Translations under genes and position numbers: made by a program
The notes under the pieces: generated by a model
Seen by the model: only the letters and a program-made list of their open reading frames with translations
Databases searched by the model: none
Told to the model about the DNA's origin: nothing
NCBI GenBank assembly: GCA_029204225.1
Contig: CM055113.1
Location: forward strand, 3,301,194 to 3,365,193
Direction: 5' to 3'
Length of the DNA: 64,000 bases
Source of the DNA: Diphasiastrum complanatum
Lineage: Eukaryota > Streptophyta > Lycopodiopsida > Lycopodiales > Lycopodiaceae
In this document: positions 23,282-35,036 of the stretch, piece after piece
Numbering within the stretch: position 1 is the first letter of the stretch
Layout: each line of letters opens with the position of its first letter

Positions 23282-23938
23282 TATGAAAGAATTCAGATCA
23301 TTGAGATCCAAATCTATAACCAGATCTTGGGTTTAGAAAGAGAACAAATCAACAATCCTGCCAATGTAGAAAAATCAGCATGTACTATATGAATGAGATG
23401 CAAACTCTAATAGAACTTGATCAAACATGAATCAAAACATAAATACAACTTATTTTTTGTACAAAAGTAGTACCTTACTATATTTCACATGTGTGGATCC
23501 AAAAATAACAAATATAGATCATTCTACACATAGAATTGCAAGCAATCACAAGTATAGTGCACCAATGGATAGTACAACCCATGTATAACCATGTATAACC
23601 ATGAATTGAGATAGAAAAGAGAGAAGATGTGCTTCTCCACAAGTGACATCCTTTTATAACAGGTCCAAACTCTATTTGGCCACTTGGCTTTCCCTCCAAA
23701 ATGTGAACCCTACTATTTTTGGGTCTAGATTCAATGTACCCAATATTTAAATTTGAATCTACTCAAACACGACTACCAACTTCCCACATTTTTCATAAGT
23801 GTTTATTTAAATGCCATTTAGACTAATATAACTTTGAAAAGTCAAACTCTAAGTCTAATATAATGTTTTGGCCTCAAATGTGTATTTGGCAATTTCATCA
23901 ACTATAGCAAGTCAAACATATTGGTTGAAAATATTGAC
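23270..23938 (-). repeat. PBS and LTR of the minus-strand copia relic
   Basis: GCTCTGATACCA at 23270-23281 is the minus-strand tRNA-Met PBS. The LTR follows from 23282 (TATGAAAGAATTCAG, where relatives have TGTGAAA) to about 23938. It is alignable by eye with the LTR at 47984-48613 and more loosely with that of the 35345-40912 element. The right boundary is approximate. Confidence 0.7.
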
Positions 23939-23984
23939 AAAATGCAAAAGAGATCTTGGCATAAATTCATATGCGGCCCTTTTT

Positions 23985-24640
23985 GAACTCAAACTTCCTC
24001 TAATGCAAGTGGAGCTTTCAAGTCATTTCTACCAAAGAAATCTTATCATGCACATGGTGAAGTTGCTGCTATCGAAGATCCCTTTGCTGGTCTTCACTTC
24101 ACATGCATACCAAAGGATCCATTCGACAAGTTTCACCAGCTCCTTGGTTTATCTAGTACCTTACCAAGCTAGTTTTGAGGAGGAATTTGGCAAAATCTAG
24201 CTTGGATACTTTTTATTTTCTTGTATAAGAGTAAATCTCACACATGTGGAGTATGTTCCCACATGTGCAAAATAGTCAAAAGGAATTTAGTCATCTTGAG
24301 TTAGGGGTACTTGAAGCCTTAGATGCATCTATCCATGTATAAGCAGGTGATAAGAGACAATTTGTGCAAGTACACATGTAAAGGCTTGATTTGGCAAAAA
24401 GTAAAAAATGATGTAGCTCGAGTCAGGTTAGGCTACTTACATTTGTCAAGCTGAGGTTGGATTTGTGACTCATTCCTATGTGTTGACATGCGAGTTAGTG
24501 ACCAATCAGAAAGATAGAATCTATCAAAATGGTCCAATCAAGATTAATGGCTCATATGCCACTCAGCCAATAGGATTTTGAGGAGGAAAAGAAGGGGTCC
24601 AATGATGCTTCACTCCCCCTACCTCGAGTAGCTACAAAAT
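23985..24640 (+). repeat. Dispersed repeat with possible coding end and LTR-like segment
   Basis: A short broken frame ends in FTCIPKDPFDKFHQLLG, then the purine run TTTTGAGGAGGAATTTGG (about 24172-24190). About 450 bp of noncoding sequence from 24188 follow. The same coding end recurs at 29485-29580 (minus), and the noncoding part recurs at 49500-49955 (minus). The order coding end, purine tract, TG suggests the 3' end of an LTR element I cannot name. Confidence 0.55.
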
Positions 24641-24774
24641 AGAGGCAATAGTCCATTTGGAATGTAGAATTTTGCAGTTATTAAGATTTTTACACATTGT
24701 GAGACAAATTGGTTTCTCTCTTTACTTGGAGGAAGGCATTTTCATACTTCGTTTTTTCTTAGACAATTCTCCAC

Positions 24775-25925
24775 GTGTGAATGTACTTGTTTGGTTGATC
24801 TATGCATGGTAGAAAGTGCTCTGCCTGAGATTTATGGAATAGTTCTTGGTTTTCAATCTATGTGTGATCTATGTGAAATCAACACATCTAAGGAGATCAA
24901 AATTTTACTTTGTGGCATTCACACATGCGTGAAATTCAACAACCTTGAATTTCACTAGCCTTTATAGGAAATAGCCTCAACAAAATAAATTGGTTTAGGG
25001 CTCTTGGTTCCAAGTCAGTTTGGATGTTCTTTTTGTTAGAGTGAAATGCCATGATTTTGCGATGTTTGTTGCTGTTTACCCACAAAGTTCGTTGAATTGT
25101 CTCTTTCATCTTCATGGGAGTTGTTTGGAGACCTGTTAGAGTCTCATGTCACCCTTTGAGCAAATTGTTCAAAATGACCTTATTTTTTGCAATAAATACA
25201 TCGTCCAATATTTTGATTACGAATGTAATTCTTAGATGTACACTTCAATGCATAATGATTGTCATGTACTTTTAGTACATTAGGCTTATATGGCATTATT
25301 GTATCCAATGTAAGCTTTGTTAGGCCCAATAGGAGCTATTAGCCCTAAGAACAAGGCGCTTCCCTCTTTGGCCCCCCTAGAGTACCTAAATAAGGACAAT
25401 AGGCCAATAAGGGCCCCAAGAGAGTAAATAAAACTTAACAAGGGCTAACTATCTTGCAAGATAGTTATGTTTAATTAGGTTATGGGATTGTCTATAAGTA
25501 GGCAAGAGAAATGAGAGAGCGTAGCCTCCTCTTTGTGAATGTGAGCCTTGGGAATAGAGCTTGCTAGGTCTCATGTGCCCAATCCACATGAATCTCATTC
25601 CCATTTTCTATTTGATTTGCTACCATCCCTTCAATTCTAATTGATGATTCGGTGAAGCTTTATTTGTGATTTGTGTTTTATGGCTACATCAACATGAATG
25701 CATTGTGTTTCTCTTGATTCTAGCTCTAGTTTCATTACTATGGCTATTTGACTGGGTTTTAGCACACAACAATGACCTTGTCTCTCTCTCATGGGAACCA
25801 TTTCCTTTAATTTGTCCATTAACCTTATTATATAGTTAGTGGTTGGCTTGTTTCCTCCACTTTTTGAGAAAGACTTCATTGTAAATGTATAACCTTAACT
25901 TCTCTTATAATAGAATTCTAAAATT
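24775..25925. repeat. Repeat matched in inverted orientation at 57828-58580
   Basis: Segments 24775-25010 and 25440-25925 are found as reverse complement at 58345-58580 and 57828-58335. In this copy about 430 bp (25010-25440) lie between the two parts. The minus strand at 25879-25637 encodes MKSFSKSGGNKPTTNYIIR, which matches the plus-strand frame at 57872-58111. It adjoins and truncates the helicase pseudogene at about 25946. Confidence 0.8.
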
Positions 25926-25946
25926 TTCACTGTAATTTTCCAAATT

Positions 25947-27872
25947 ACGTTCGGGACAGAGGGCAGCATGATCACAGATTTGATGAAGCCTCAAAATGAT
26001 GCTCCAGACATTGACATGGTTCTGAAGGGTGGTTCCAGCTTCTAGGTAGTTCCCCACCAAATTCTTTCCTTTCAGCTCCATTTGATCATATACACGACGT
26101 CAGATGAAAGTTCCACAGGATAAACCGTCACAATTTTTGGGGGTAACTCAACGAACCCGTGCCCATCAATCTGCGTTTCTTTTGTTCTACGAAGTGCGAT
26201 AGCCGACATGAGACGCTGATGGAGAACCATATGGAAGCATTAACTTTAAAGCCTTCCCTAGACGTCTTTCTAGCTTGTCTATGACCTGAGCATATATGCA
26301 AAACGTTTCTCATAGAATCAGGCATTCTCTAATAAACAAATTTAACTATTACTCATGAAGGAAAAATTCTGTAAAATCTTCTGTACGTATTTAATGCACT
26401 TGGCATTACCTGAAGACGGGAAAATCCGCTTCTTTCTCCACTTAAAAGAGGTCTTTGTATTGTGCGTGTCCAGAAATACCTATCGTTAAGTGGCTGCAGT
26501 TTAAGAAACATCATGAGGCTGAACAGATCCTTACAACTATTTTGTATTGGTGTTCCAGTTACAGCCCACCTTCTATCAGCTTCCAAAGATACCGCAGCTC
26601 TAGTCTGCTGAGCACTGGGACTTTTCACAAGGTGAGCCTCATCAAGAATCACGCGTAACCAGTGAACCTTTTTAAGAAGGGAATTGGGAAGATTTCTTTC
26701 TTTTGCTAGAATACCATATGTTGTCAACACAGCGTCGTTAGATGCTAGAGTTTTGGCATCCTTAGCACGGTCAGCTCCATGGTAGAGATGAACATCCAAG
26801 CTTCCTTCTCGAGTGTGCTCACTAAGCTGCTCAACCCAATTGGACAGCACTGTCAGTGGGCATACTACCAATGTAGCACGTGGACCCCCCAGCTTAGGTG
26901 GACACGGGGATGGATCAGCAATGCTCAAAGACTTATCTGCAAGCTTGGGTGTGCCTTTCTTGCTTCTATTTTCTTTCTCTTCAGGTTTTGGCACGGGACT
27001 CTTAACTATATCAACAACAGGAGGGAGCACTGCACCAGGCTTGTTTGTTGCAATAAGAGCAAGTAACTCGAGGATCTTGCCAAGACCCATGTCATATGCC
27101 AGAATACCGCCGCGCAAGGCATCTGGCCGATCTTTTGATGAATAATTTGTATTTGTGTTTTTGTGGATTATCTCTTTGCTGCCTATTTCAATCTCTGCTT
27201 CCCAAAAGGGTGGAAGGCCTGAACCGTTCTCTCTTTCAACCATCCAAGTCAGAGCTGCTTTCCGATGCTGCATAACCTTACAAGTAATAAGTGAGGATAG
27301 CTCCATGCTCTGGCGCTTGCTGGACGACTGGATCAATGTCCCAAACATGTTATCAATTTTGCGCTTTCGCTCCTCTCTGGACATGCCTTTCTCTGAAGCA
27401 GCCATGGTTTCCTGTTGCTGCAAAATAAAATCATCCTCCCTGGGAGTAATCAATTGAAACCCAGAATCGGAGATAAGCCGGCTGACAAACTCCATTGATG
27501 GCAGCCGGGAAAAAAGTAGACATTGTACGGCATTCTGTAGCTGTTAGAGCACACAACCCCTTCAATCACAACCAGCTTCTGATCTACCAATGCTGCCAGA
27601 TAGCATGCCTTGTACCTTTCTATGTAGCCAAGACGCTCACCTCTAATGTTGTTCACCCAGATTAAATTGCTACCGTGGGGATTGTGTGGCTCCCGGATCA
27701 ACTGCACCTTTTCATTATCAGTCACTGTCCCGTCGTAATATTGCAACCCCAACACCGAAACCTGTGCATATCCAACCAGATACAGCTCTTCCGGAATATC
27801 ATCTTCCTTATTGGTAACATCCTCTTCATCACTGAACTCTTCAGTAAATGGGAAAGGCATCTGCCTATGCAT
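25947..27872 (-). pseudogene. HLTF/RAD5-like SNF2 helicase, damaged 5' copy
   Basis: This is a paralogue of the gene at 50979-54777. Exon 1 (27872-26410) starts MHRQMPFPFTEE and encodes a HIRAN domain (LYLVGYAQVSVLGLQYYDG, GERLGYIERYKACYLAAL). It then shifts frame at about 27516 in a T/C run and continues as the SNF2 N-terminal half from 27495. Walker A reads YDMGLGKI where the paralogue has DDMGLGKT, so the phosphate-binding threonine is lost. The DEAH box and TGTPIQNS remain. Relative to the paralogue a 13-residue basic stretch (PSKKRKKL) is missing. The exon 2 remnant (about 26214-25947) has a further small deletion near 26098. The gene then stops dead at 25947: RING and C-terminal helicase lobes are absent. 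HIRAN binds 3'-hydroxyl single-stranded DNA ends in human HLTF. Confidence 0.92.
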
Positions 27873-28630
27873 ACTGCTACTCACAATCGTGTAACACTGA
27901 ACCCTGAACCCTGAAAGACGCTAAATTCCAATATCCCCTTCCGTGAAACATAGTCCTTTGGAGCTACCTTTGAATTGTGAGCCGGTGAAGCTGAGGTTGA
28001 GGAAACAGAATCAAGCAGCAAGCTCACCACATCAACTGCATTATTGTTAAGGAAGGCAGGCAGGCAGCGAATGTGTTGTAGAGCGCTTGGCGAAAGAGAG
28101 ATCAGAGCGTCGGGAACGGAGGAAAGAAAAACTGCCACAAAATCCAAAGTTTAAACCTCCGCTCCTGTTTTGGTGTGTCATTCGAAGGTGAAGGTGAATA
28201 AATGAAAAGCACATTATTCGTGGCCCTATCATTTAGGGTAGGGCTAAAGTTTAAACCTCAGCTCGTGTTTGGGTGTCTCATTTAGAAACCAAAATAAATC
28301 TATTCAAAACCCTAGTTTTTCGGGTGGTGTTGGGCAGGTATATAGGGTCTTGCGTGGTATCAACCCTGGTATTAAAGAGCATACTTTATATATTTTTTCA
28401 ATACCTAGCAAAGGTACATATCCTTGTGTATTGGCTTTGGAAACCTCGCCAGTCTAAGCTCGGGCAATACTTGGGATACACCATAACCTGGGCAAATTAT
28501 TGAGTTATAAGCATCATAAGAAAGGTTATTAAATTATAAATATAAGCATTAAATAAGACATTATTGAGTTGCAATTTTCATTCATTATGGTAGTCTTACC
28601 CTATACGAGTGCGCGTGCCCATCAATTCTC
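25947..28630. repeat. Segmental duplication, left copy
   Basis: It matches 53225-55490 in the same orientation, covering exons 1 and 2 of the helicase, their intron, the 5' leader and about 600 bp upstream. The upstream part includes GTTTAAACCTCAGCTCGTG-type promoter words and GGCAGGTATATAGGGTCTTG. Similarity fades past TGCCCATCAAT near 28625. The interval 28630-29380 beyond it shows no gene. Confidence 0.88.
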
Positions 28631-29384
28631 TCATCTGCGCCTGGGCCTACTCAACACTGGTCAGCTTGCAAACCATCATCTGAACTAGTCTTTGATGACC
28701 TGCATAGCATTGTAGCGCATCATCTGCGCTAGTCCTAGTATTCCTTCTGATTGTTTGAGAGCTCGGTAGAGATGACTTTTTGTTCTTGCATTTGTTGAGT
28801 TTCTATAACAGTTTGATCTAGCCTGCAACTAGGATTTCCTTGGCAGATTCTATGAGTATGGAAGGGTTTGCTTATCATTATTGAATGATTGATGGGTTGA
28901 ACTAGTTTTTTGCAGTTTAGGAAGCAAGATCATTGCTAGTTATCAATGGATATTGTGCAGTGAGCCTGTTTTTTTGTATGCCCTTATATGTCCTCCATTC
29001 ATGGCTGCAACAGGTTTTCTAGGAATTGGTGAAGATTTATGGGATTGCATTTAAATAGCTCTTAAACTCCCAGTCCACAAATCTCCCCAGCTAGCCGACA
29101 TTTGAGGTGACCAACTTAATCTTTATTTTTCTCAAATGGAATTATGAGCAATTTTTTTGTAGCTTTGAGAAGCAAGAACATTGCCAATTATCACTTAACT
29201 TTCTGCAAACATGTTCTTTTTTTCTATGCCCTTGTCTATTTTTTTTGGAGCAAAAAGCAATGGTTTCCATTCATTAATGCAAAAATTTTTGTACATATTG
29301 GTAAAGATTTATGAAATTGCATTTCTTAGACTAATCCCTATGTACCTGAAGTACGGAGGATAAGATTCCTCCCCAAACTCACTA

Positions 29385-29721
29385 TTTTCCACACATGGGA
29401 ACATACTCCACACGTGTGAGATTAACTCTCATACAAGAAAATACAAAGTATACAGCTAGATTTTGCCAAATTCCTCCTCAAAAATTAGCTTGGTAAGGTA
29501 TTGGAACAACCAAAGAGCTTGTGAAACTTGTTGAATGGATCCTTTGGTATGCATGTGAAGGTCCTTCGAAGAGCATTCCACCAATTTGCCACCAATTCCT
29601 TGTGCTTCCTCCATGCTTGATGATGATCTTTGAGTTGAAAGTCATGAATGGAGACAATCACCTCTAAACATAAAGGACATAGAAACAAAGAACACATTTG
29701 GCAATGCACTTGCTTCTCCAA
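29385..29721 (-). repeat. Partial copy of the 23985-24640 repeat, inverted
   Basis: The minus strand encodes WWNALRRTFTCIPKDPFNKF followed by the same purine tract and about 90 bp of the LTR-like segment (CACACGTGTGAGATT). The frame of about 78 codons has no recognised domain. Confidence 0.55.
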
Positions 29722-30395
29722 AGTTGTGGGAACTGAAACTTAAATTGTTCAAAATCTCTGAACTCCACGTAACTTTAAGAGAAGATTCATTTTCATTATC
29801 GGAATAGAGAGAGCATTCCTTTCATTGCTCTTTTCATTTTTTGTATTGTGGAGGGATAGTAGGAGAGGAGGAGACTATTGCTTCATGAGCTAGTATTGTG
29901 ATATTTCTTATGTAATGTGTGTGGGCACATGAATAAAGGTTATTGGCATCTTGTTGATCATATGTAGAGCTCTTGTGCAATGCTTGAATAGAAACTTAAA
30001 TATCTTGGTGATGTAATGAAGCTGTAGTGTGATATTATGGCTCATTGCATTTTGTAAGGCTTCAAGTAGAATCAAGCTCGGTGCTTCTGCTTCTTGTTGA
30101 CAAATTTTAACATGACAGTCCTACTTCATGGAGCAGTCAATATTGTCCAACACAACACATTACGTTGGATTTGAGCACAGACGCACACAACAGATTTTGT
30201 GCATCATTAAATTTGAAGATCAAGGCATTCATGGATCCAAATTTAGGAGGGGTGATGGATTTATTCCCTCTCTCACGAAATCTCATGATCCATTCATATT
30301 GCTCCGTATTTACTCGCATTGTCACACAATCTGCAGAAATACGTGAGAATCACAAATAGGTATCTACGTGACAGTCAAACTATCGAGTCAAATGT
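29641..30395 (+). repeat. Direct repeat A; unoccupied copy of the 35345 insertion target
   Basis: The sequence from GAATGGAGACA to about 30165 matches 35295-35344 joined to 40913-41393, and 30290-30395 matches 41408-41512. The target site of the young copia element appears here undisturbed as AAAGAACACATTTG at 29688-29701, with a single GAACA. Confidence 0.88.
30165..30275 (+). pseudogene. Copia 3' end fragment (RNase H tail, polypurine tract, LTR start)
   Basis: It encodes DAHNRFCASLNLKIKAFMD, which matches the end of the copia polyprotein at 62460-62540 (DAHIKFCAKLSLRVKAFMD). A purine run, GGAGGGG, and an LTR-like start, TGATGGATTTATTCC, follow. The second copy of repeat A lacks about 120 bp here, so the fragment was either gained here or lost there. 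Confidence 0.7.
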
Positions 30396-30512
30396 TGCCA
30401 AAATGTCGCAAATACTCTCGGGTCCATTTTCTGTGCAGAATACACAGTGTCACTGGGAGACACTTGTATGTCGCGCTCGACGACGTTTACGGTGATTAAC
30501 AAAAAAAATATA

Positions 30513-30556
30513 GCGATGTTTGTGTGACGCTAATGTAGGCGTCTCACAAACGTTGC
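30513..30556. other. Strong hairpin
   Basis: Arms GCGATGTTTGTGTGACGC (30513-30530) and GCGTCTCACAAACGTTGC (30539-30556) enclose an 8-base loop. Fifteen of 18 pairs are Watson-Crick, two are G-T and one is a mismatch. Further GACGTT words flank it on both sides (about 30480 and 30591), like subterminal repeats of a CACTA-type transposon. Confidence 0.7.
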
Positions 30557-30619
30557 TGAATTTTTGTAGGGCTTTTAGTGAACGTCGCACACCATCGATG
30601 TTTATTTTGGATTAAAACT

Positions 30620-31195
30620 ACATTTATGGGCCCGCTAGTGCTCATTTGCACTCGCGAAACCCCATTTTTTTGCTGGAAAATACCGGATGCGACCTCCCTT
30701 TTCTTTGAGAGGATTTTATTGCTCTTTTTAAAAGGTGAGCACTAGCATTGATCAAAATTGCTCAAGCTTTTTGTGCTACGTAATCTAAATGACAATGTGC
30801 ATGCATATCTATTCTATATACAAAAAAATATTTACAGTTTTTCAGAGCTTCAGATTTCATTTGAGATGAAGGCATCGCCTCTACGAATGCCTACAACTTC
30901 CTCGTCATCATCACCCCTGCCGCTGCCGCCACATGTTTGAAAAACGACCAAAAAAAGGGTAATTTTGCACATTTTCAAGATTTTTGAATTTTAAAAAAGA
31001 CATGGTTTGCAAGTCACTTTTCATAATGAAACTTAAAATAAAACAACAAAAAATTCAAACATATCAAAACTTGCTCTATTTTCCAAAACATGCATTTCAA
31101 CACAATAAACTATACACAAAAATGTCTCGATTTCATGCATTTTACAAGATTAAATGGTAGTCTTTTGCAAAATATCCAAATATTTATGCTTCTTG
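30620..31195. other. No gene seen
   Basis: AT-rich sequence without a convincing frame on either strand. The short open frame at 30758-30940 looks random. Confidence 0.5.
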
Positions 31196-31197
31196 CA

Positions 31198-32048
31198 TTA
31201 ATACCAATACATACAAAAAAATTTACATGGGACTTTCATTCTTGTAGCCATTTGTACCCCCGTGAACCACGAAGAAGATCCTGAAGATGTTGTAGAAGGG
31301 TCTTCTTCTTCACTATTGACAAGAATACTACCGTCCTCCAAATGAAGACCAAGATCTTCGAGATTGTTTACTTTAGCATGAGTTTGATCACTAGGACCAG
31401 CAAGTGTCTCATTAATGGAAGGTGTTGCTGGAATCTTTAGTTTCAAAATGTCAATAGTTGATTTTCGCAGTCATCCTGCCTTTGTGAGCTCAAAATCATA
31501 TACAAGTATATCAACATCTTCCGATCGCAAAAAATTGTATTATATGCATTTTTTGATTTCCATTTTCTGAATTTTTCTTTCCTAGCAATTAACATCTCAA
31601 ATCATGGATCTATGTGATCTGTTTTAAGCCAATGCACGTTGATCTCAGCTATTGCATTTGACAAAGCATCCCAAGATATTGACAAGACTTTGGCTATCCC
31701 AAAAGGATGTCCTAACGGATCCTCAGAGGCAAGTGTTGCAATCCATGAACCTTCTTTCAAATCTTGGAAATCACCTCTCCACATTTCTTCCATTCTCTTT
31801 CTTCTAGCTTGTGAGCTTCTTGCACCAAGGTATATTTTCTTATTCTCAGGGGAAGAAAGAATAGCAGGAGGAGGTTGTTGAGCATTATGTGAATCCTGCA
31901 TTTCTTTGGAATGATAGGTATTTGGCCACGTAAACTCGCTTGACAGGTCATCAAGCTCATGAATGACTAGATGCAATACATGTTCTTGTTCAACAAAGAA
32001 ATCATCTCTGCCATAGATGGCTAAAAGCATGGTTTGGTGGTACAACAT
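31198..32048 (-). pseudogene. Unrecognised gene fragment, possible exons
   Basis: Two minus-strand frames point the same way. 32048-31602 encodes 148 residues with KRMEEMWRGDFQDLKEGSWI, ASEDPLGHPFGIAKVL and AIAEINVHWLKTD. A noncoding-looking gap contains the in-frame words DFELTKAG. 31446-31198 then encodes an acidic serine-rich tail (EDGSILVNSEEEDPSTTSSG). The pattern 'pF.iakV ... I.VHWL' recalls BAH-like or transposon-associated plant proteins, but I do not recognise a family. The upstream end overlaps an inverted repeat at 32018, so the true start is unknown. It could be a cut host gene or part of a DNA transposon. Confidence 0.4.
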
Positions 32049-32302
32049 GGACTGTCAAGGACACTACCTTTTTGGGTAGAAAGGCACACAAAAAGGTTCA
32101 ACAAAGAGAGAGTATGTCCACACTTACGCCCTAATACTCCAAGAGGGTAGGCCTATCATTACTAGGGATGCCTTCATTGCATTAACTCATGGGTAGCATC
32201 TATTGTGCTCCCTTCTAAATCCCCAAAAAGTGAAATGTATTACCAAAAGGTACAATGAAAAATGGGTTCTTTTTTTGTACCACCAGACCATGCTTTTAGC
32301 CA
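32018..32302. repeat. Inverted repeat pair, possible MITE of about 285 bp
   Basis: GGCTAAAAGCATGGTTTGGT near 32019 faces ACCAGACCATGCTTTTAGCC ending near 32301. The arms are about 25 bp with one mismatch and about 230 bp of noncoding sequence between. No clear target duplication is visible, so the transposon family is open. Confidence 0.6.
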
Positions 32303-33040
32303 AATTGCATTCTATAGACACATCAAAGAAACTTGTTAGCAATTGAGCTATGAATATAACTTAGTTGACTTAAGCTATGAATAGAACTTAACAATGATAT
32401 TTAGGGTTAAAAATTACTTAAAAAATAATCTTTAAAACAATGTTTCCCCTTGGAGCCAAGATGACTGATACTATTCATGGTCAGTTTTACTCTTGCTACT
32501 TCCTTATGCTTGTCATATTTATGGGGGGTTTTCCTAAACTCACTCGTGAGCGAAGTTCAAGTACTTTTGCTACACGAGGTTGGCTTGCCTAGTCTACTTG
32601 GCCTTCAAGATTGTTGGCGGAGTTTGTCACGATAGTGACACATGTGATCGCCAAGCTTTGTCTCCATCCATTTATTACTAACTAGATGGTCATATGGAAA
32701 TTCCCTATGTAATGTCTCTAAGATACGATCCTTCTCGTCTCGTGGCAGAATGGTTTCATAGTTTCTTGAAATTTTTAAATCATTTGGATTGCAAAAAGAT
32801 TAGAGCTTAGAGAATCCCATAATCTCAAAAAAAAGATTAGACTCTGGCAAAGATCATCAAGCACCGGATTAGATCTTGTTTCCAAATACATGCAAAAGCA
32901 TGGTCATCAAAATAAGAACATGCATGGTCATTGGACATGGATCCTCATGACATGCAAATACTTTTACATCATTGGGAGATCATAACTTTCCATAAATAGA
33001 AAAAAGCCATTTTTTGGCATAAGATCGTCACTGACAAAAT
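32303..33040. other. No gene seen
   Basis: No reading frame, repeat or RNA gene could be supported here. The sequence is AT-rich with scattered stops. Confidence 0.5.
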
Positions 33041-33381
33041 TCGTGGAGAATTCGCTGAGTCTCAAAATTACTTGTACGATTTTGTTGTCATATCTGCGAA
33101 TTCTGATCAGACCAATTTTTGTACTGTTAGACAATTTCACTCATTTTGTACAAAAAAATCAGTTACAGTGGACCTCGGAACATTGCCTTGAAATTCGCGA
33201 ACCTCACTGGAAAGTCATGGGCACTAAGGGCGATTACTGGGTGAAAATTCCTACCCACAAAATTCTATATGTAGGCCTCACCCATCCTCTCCACGAGTTC
33301 ATTCTAGATTCTTGCAAGTGAGTTCATGCTGAAATTTTCAAAATTTTCAAAACTATCTAGAATCACTCTACTATTGTTTTC

Positions 33382-34090
33382 ATGGCTTCCAGAGATCCCT
33401 CACTCTCATTGCATCGTCGTAAGGCACCAAAACCTTACACGGGCGATATCTTTCTACTAGAAATCAAGAATCATTCCGCAATGTTCCAATTAGTGAATGA
33501 CGTTTTCATCCGTATTGGTTTTAATCTAATCCATCTTCTTGAGCAACGACATGAAAGTCTGGTACGTGGTGCCTACTCCTCCTACTCGGATGAATTCTAC
33601 TCATTTTGGATTCCTTCCAAGAATGGCAGTTGCATTAACATTGATATTACACCTGCCAGGATCCAACTGATCAGCTTTCCAAACACTGGTGAGTCGATCC
33701 AAGACAAGGGCACCAGCTATGATCACAACTACTTCAATGATGGCCTTGTCACGAAGCTGATCAAGGATCCAAAGCTATGAGCTGTGGCAAAAAAATTTAT
33801 GATCTTGACTGAGGTTCACATTGTCTGCATGGATCACATTCCACCTAGTGACCTCTTTGTGTTAACCATGACAATGGACGACCACTCACACTTTTAAGTG
33901 GGCTGAGAAGATTGCTGAAAAACCAGGCTTGGTTCTCAAACAATGCAAAGCTACCACTAAGTGTGGTTATCTGTTGCAAATGATGGTCCAGCAACACATG
34001 GGGCACAAGATGACAACAACTCTCAAGGAACTAGAAACCTTGTTTCCTAGCAACAGAAAGCGGGCCAACAAGGTCTGGAAAAGAGGGTAA
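33382..34090 (+). pseudogene. Unrecognised ORF, broken, ahead of a copia relic
   Basis: An ATG at 33382 opens 133 codons (MASRDPSLSLHRRKAPKPYT, FYSFWIPSKNGSCINIDI). After the stop at 33780 the same frame goes on (FMILTEVHIVCMDHIPPSD). After a shift near 33893 another frame adds WAEKIAEKPGLVLKQCKA and LFPSNRKRANKVWKRG. The pieces add up to about 235 residues of one former protein. I see no known domain. It may be an accessory ORF of a retroelement or a host gene remnant. Confidence 0.4.
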
Positions 34091-34114
34091 AATGTAATCC
34101 AACCACATGAAGAT

Positions 34115-35036
34115 TTTTGTCAAATTTGTTCTCTAGGAAAACAAAGCCAGGAACCCTTGGATAGGTGGCCAGAGCGAAGGCACCACTTGACTTGGTACAT
34201 AGAGATCTGTCTGGAACTATGGCAGTAGACTCAATATCAAGATCAAGATATTTTGTCGCCTTCTCTCCCACAACAAAAATGGCCAGCATAAGAGCACTCT
34301 TAGCATATGCTACGAAGTACAATCTGGAATTTCACCAGATTGATGTCAAAGCGGCATTCCTATATGGGAACATTGACAAAGAAATTTATATGACAAATCC
34401 AGAAGGCTTTTTAGATGAAGCTCATCCAGAATTTGTATTTAGATTGATTAAATGCATCTACGGATTGAAATAGGCTGCAAGAGCATGTCGTAGTAGAATT
34501 GATCTTTATCTTAAGTCAATTGGAATGCATGCTTTGCTATTCTGATCGTAGTATGTAAACAATCGGAGATGGTGAAAGTTTTGTATTCATGACACTATTC
34601 GTTGATAATTCTCTGATGATAGGGAATTGCCTGAAATTGATTCAAAAAATAAAGACTCAAATATCTGATGAGTTTTACATTTCAGATCTTGGTGAAGGGC
34701 GGATATGTGTGGGACTACAGATAGACAGGGACAGGTGCACATGCACTCTCCACCTAACACATGAGAAATATGCGTTGAAGATTCTGAAGGATTAAAAAAT
34801 GATAGAGTGCAAAGAAAAATGCACTCTTGATGGAAGCGGGAGCAAGATTGACCAAGGATGACTGCCCGAAAGATGATCCAGAGAAGGCTGAAATGGCAAC
34901 AATGCCATATCAGAACCTTATTGGCAGCCTCGTGTACCTTGCGGTCTTCACAATATCTGACATCGATGTGGCTATGTACTCAGCCAATTCGGTAACAATC
35001 TTGGCAAGAAACATTGGAGAAGAAAGTTAGGAGTTC
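34115..35036 (+). pseudogene. Ty1/copia relic with integrase fused to RT by deletion
   Basis: At 34165 the integrase start (APLDLVHRDLSGTM, SRSRYFVAF) runs straight into the middle of RT (EFHQIDVKAAFLYGNIDKE, RLIKCIYGLK), so several hundred codons are gone. Stops follow at 34471 and elsewhere. The catalytic YVDD appears as FVDNS. The later RT part (ISDLGEGRICVGLQIDRD, YQNLIGSLVYLAVFTISDID) ends at 35030. No LTR is attached. Confidence 0.82.

Noticed and set aside
26455-27457. Several plus-strand open frames of 67-110 codons
   Set aside because: Antisense shadows of the helicase exon. The same shadows occur at 53737-54387 over the paralogue.
30128-30359. Host gene frame
   Set aside because: The recognisable part is the tail of a copia polyprotein matching 62460-62540; the rest is LTR-like sequence.
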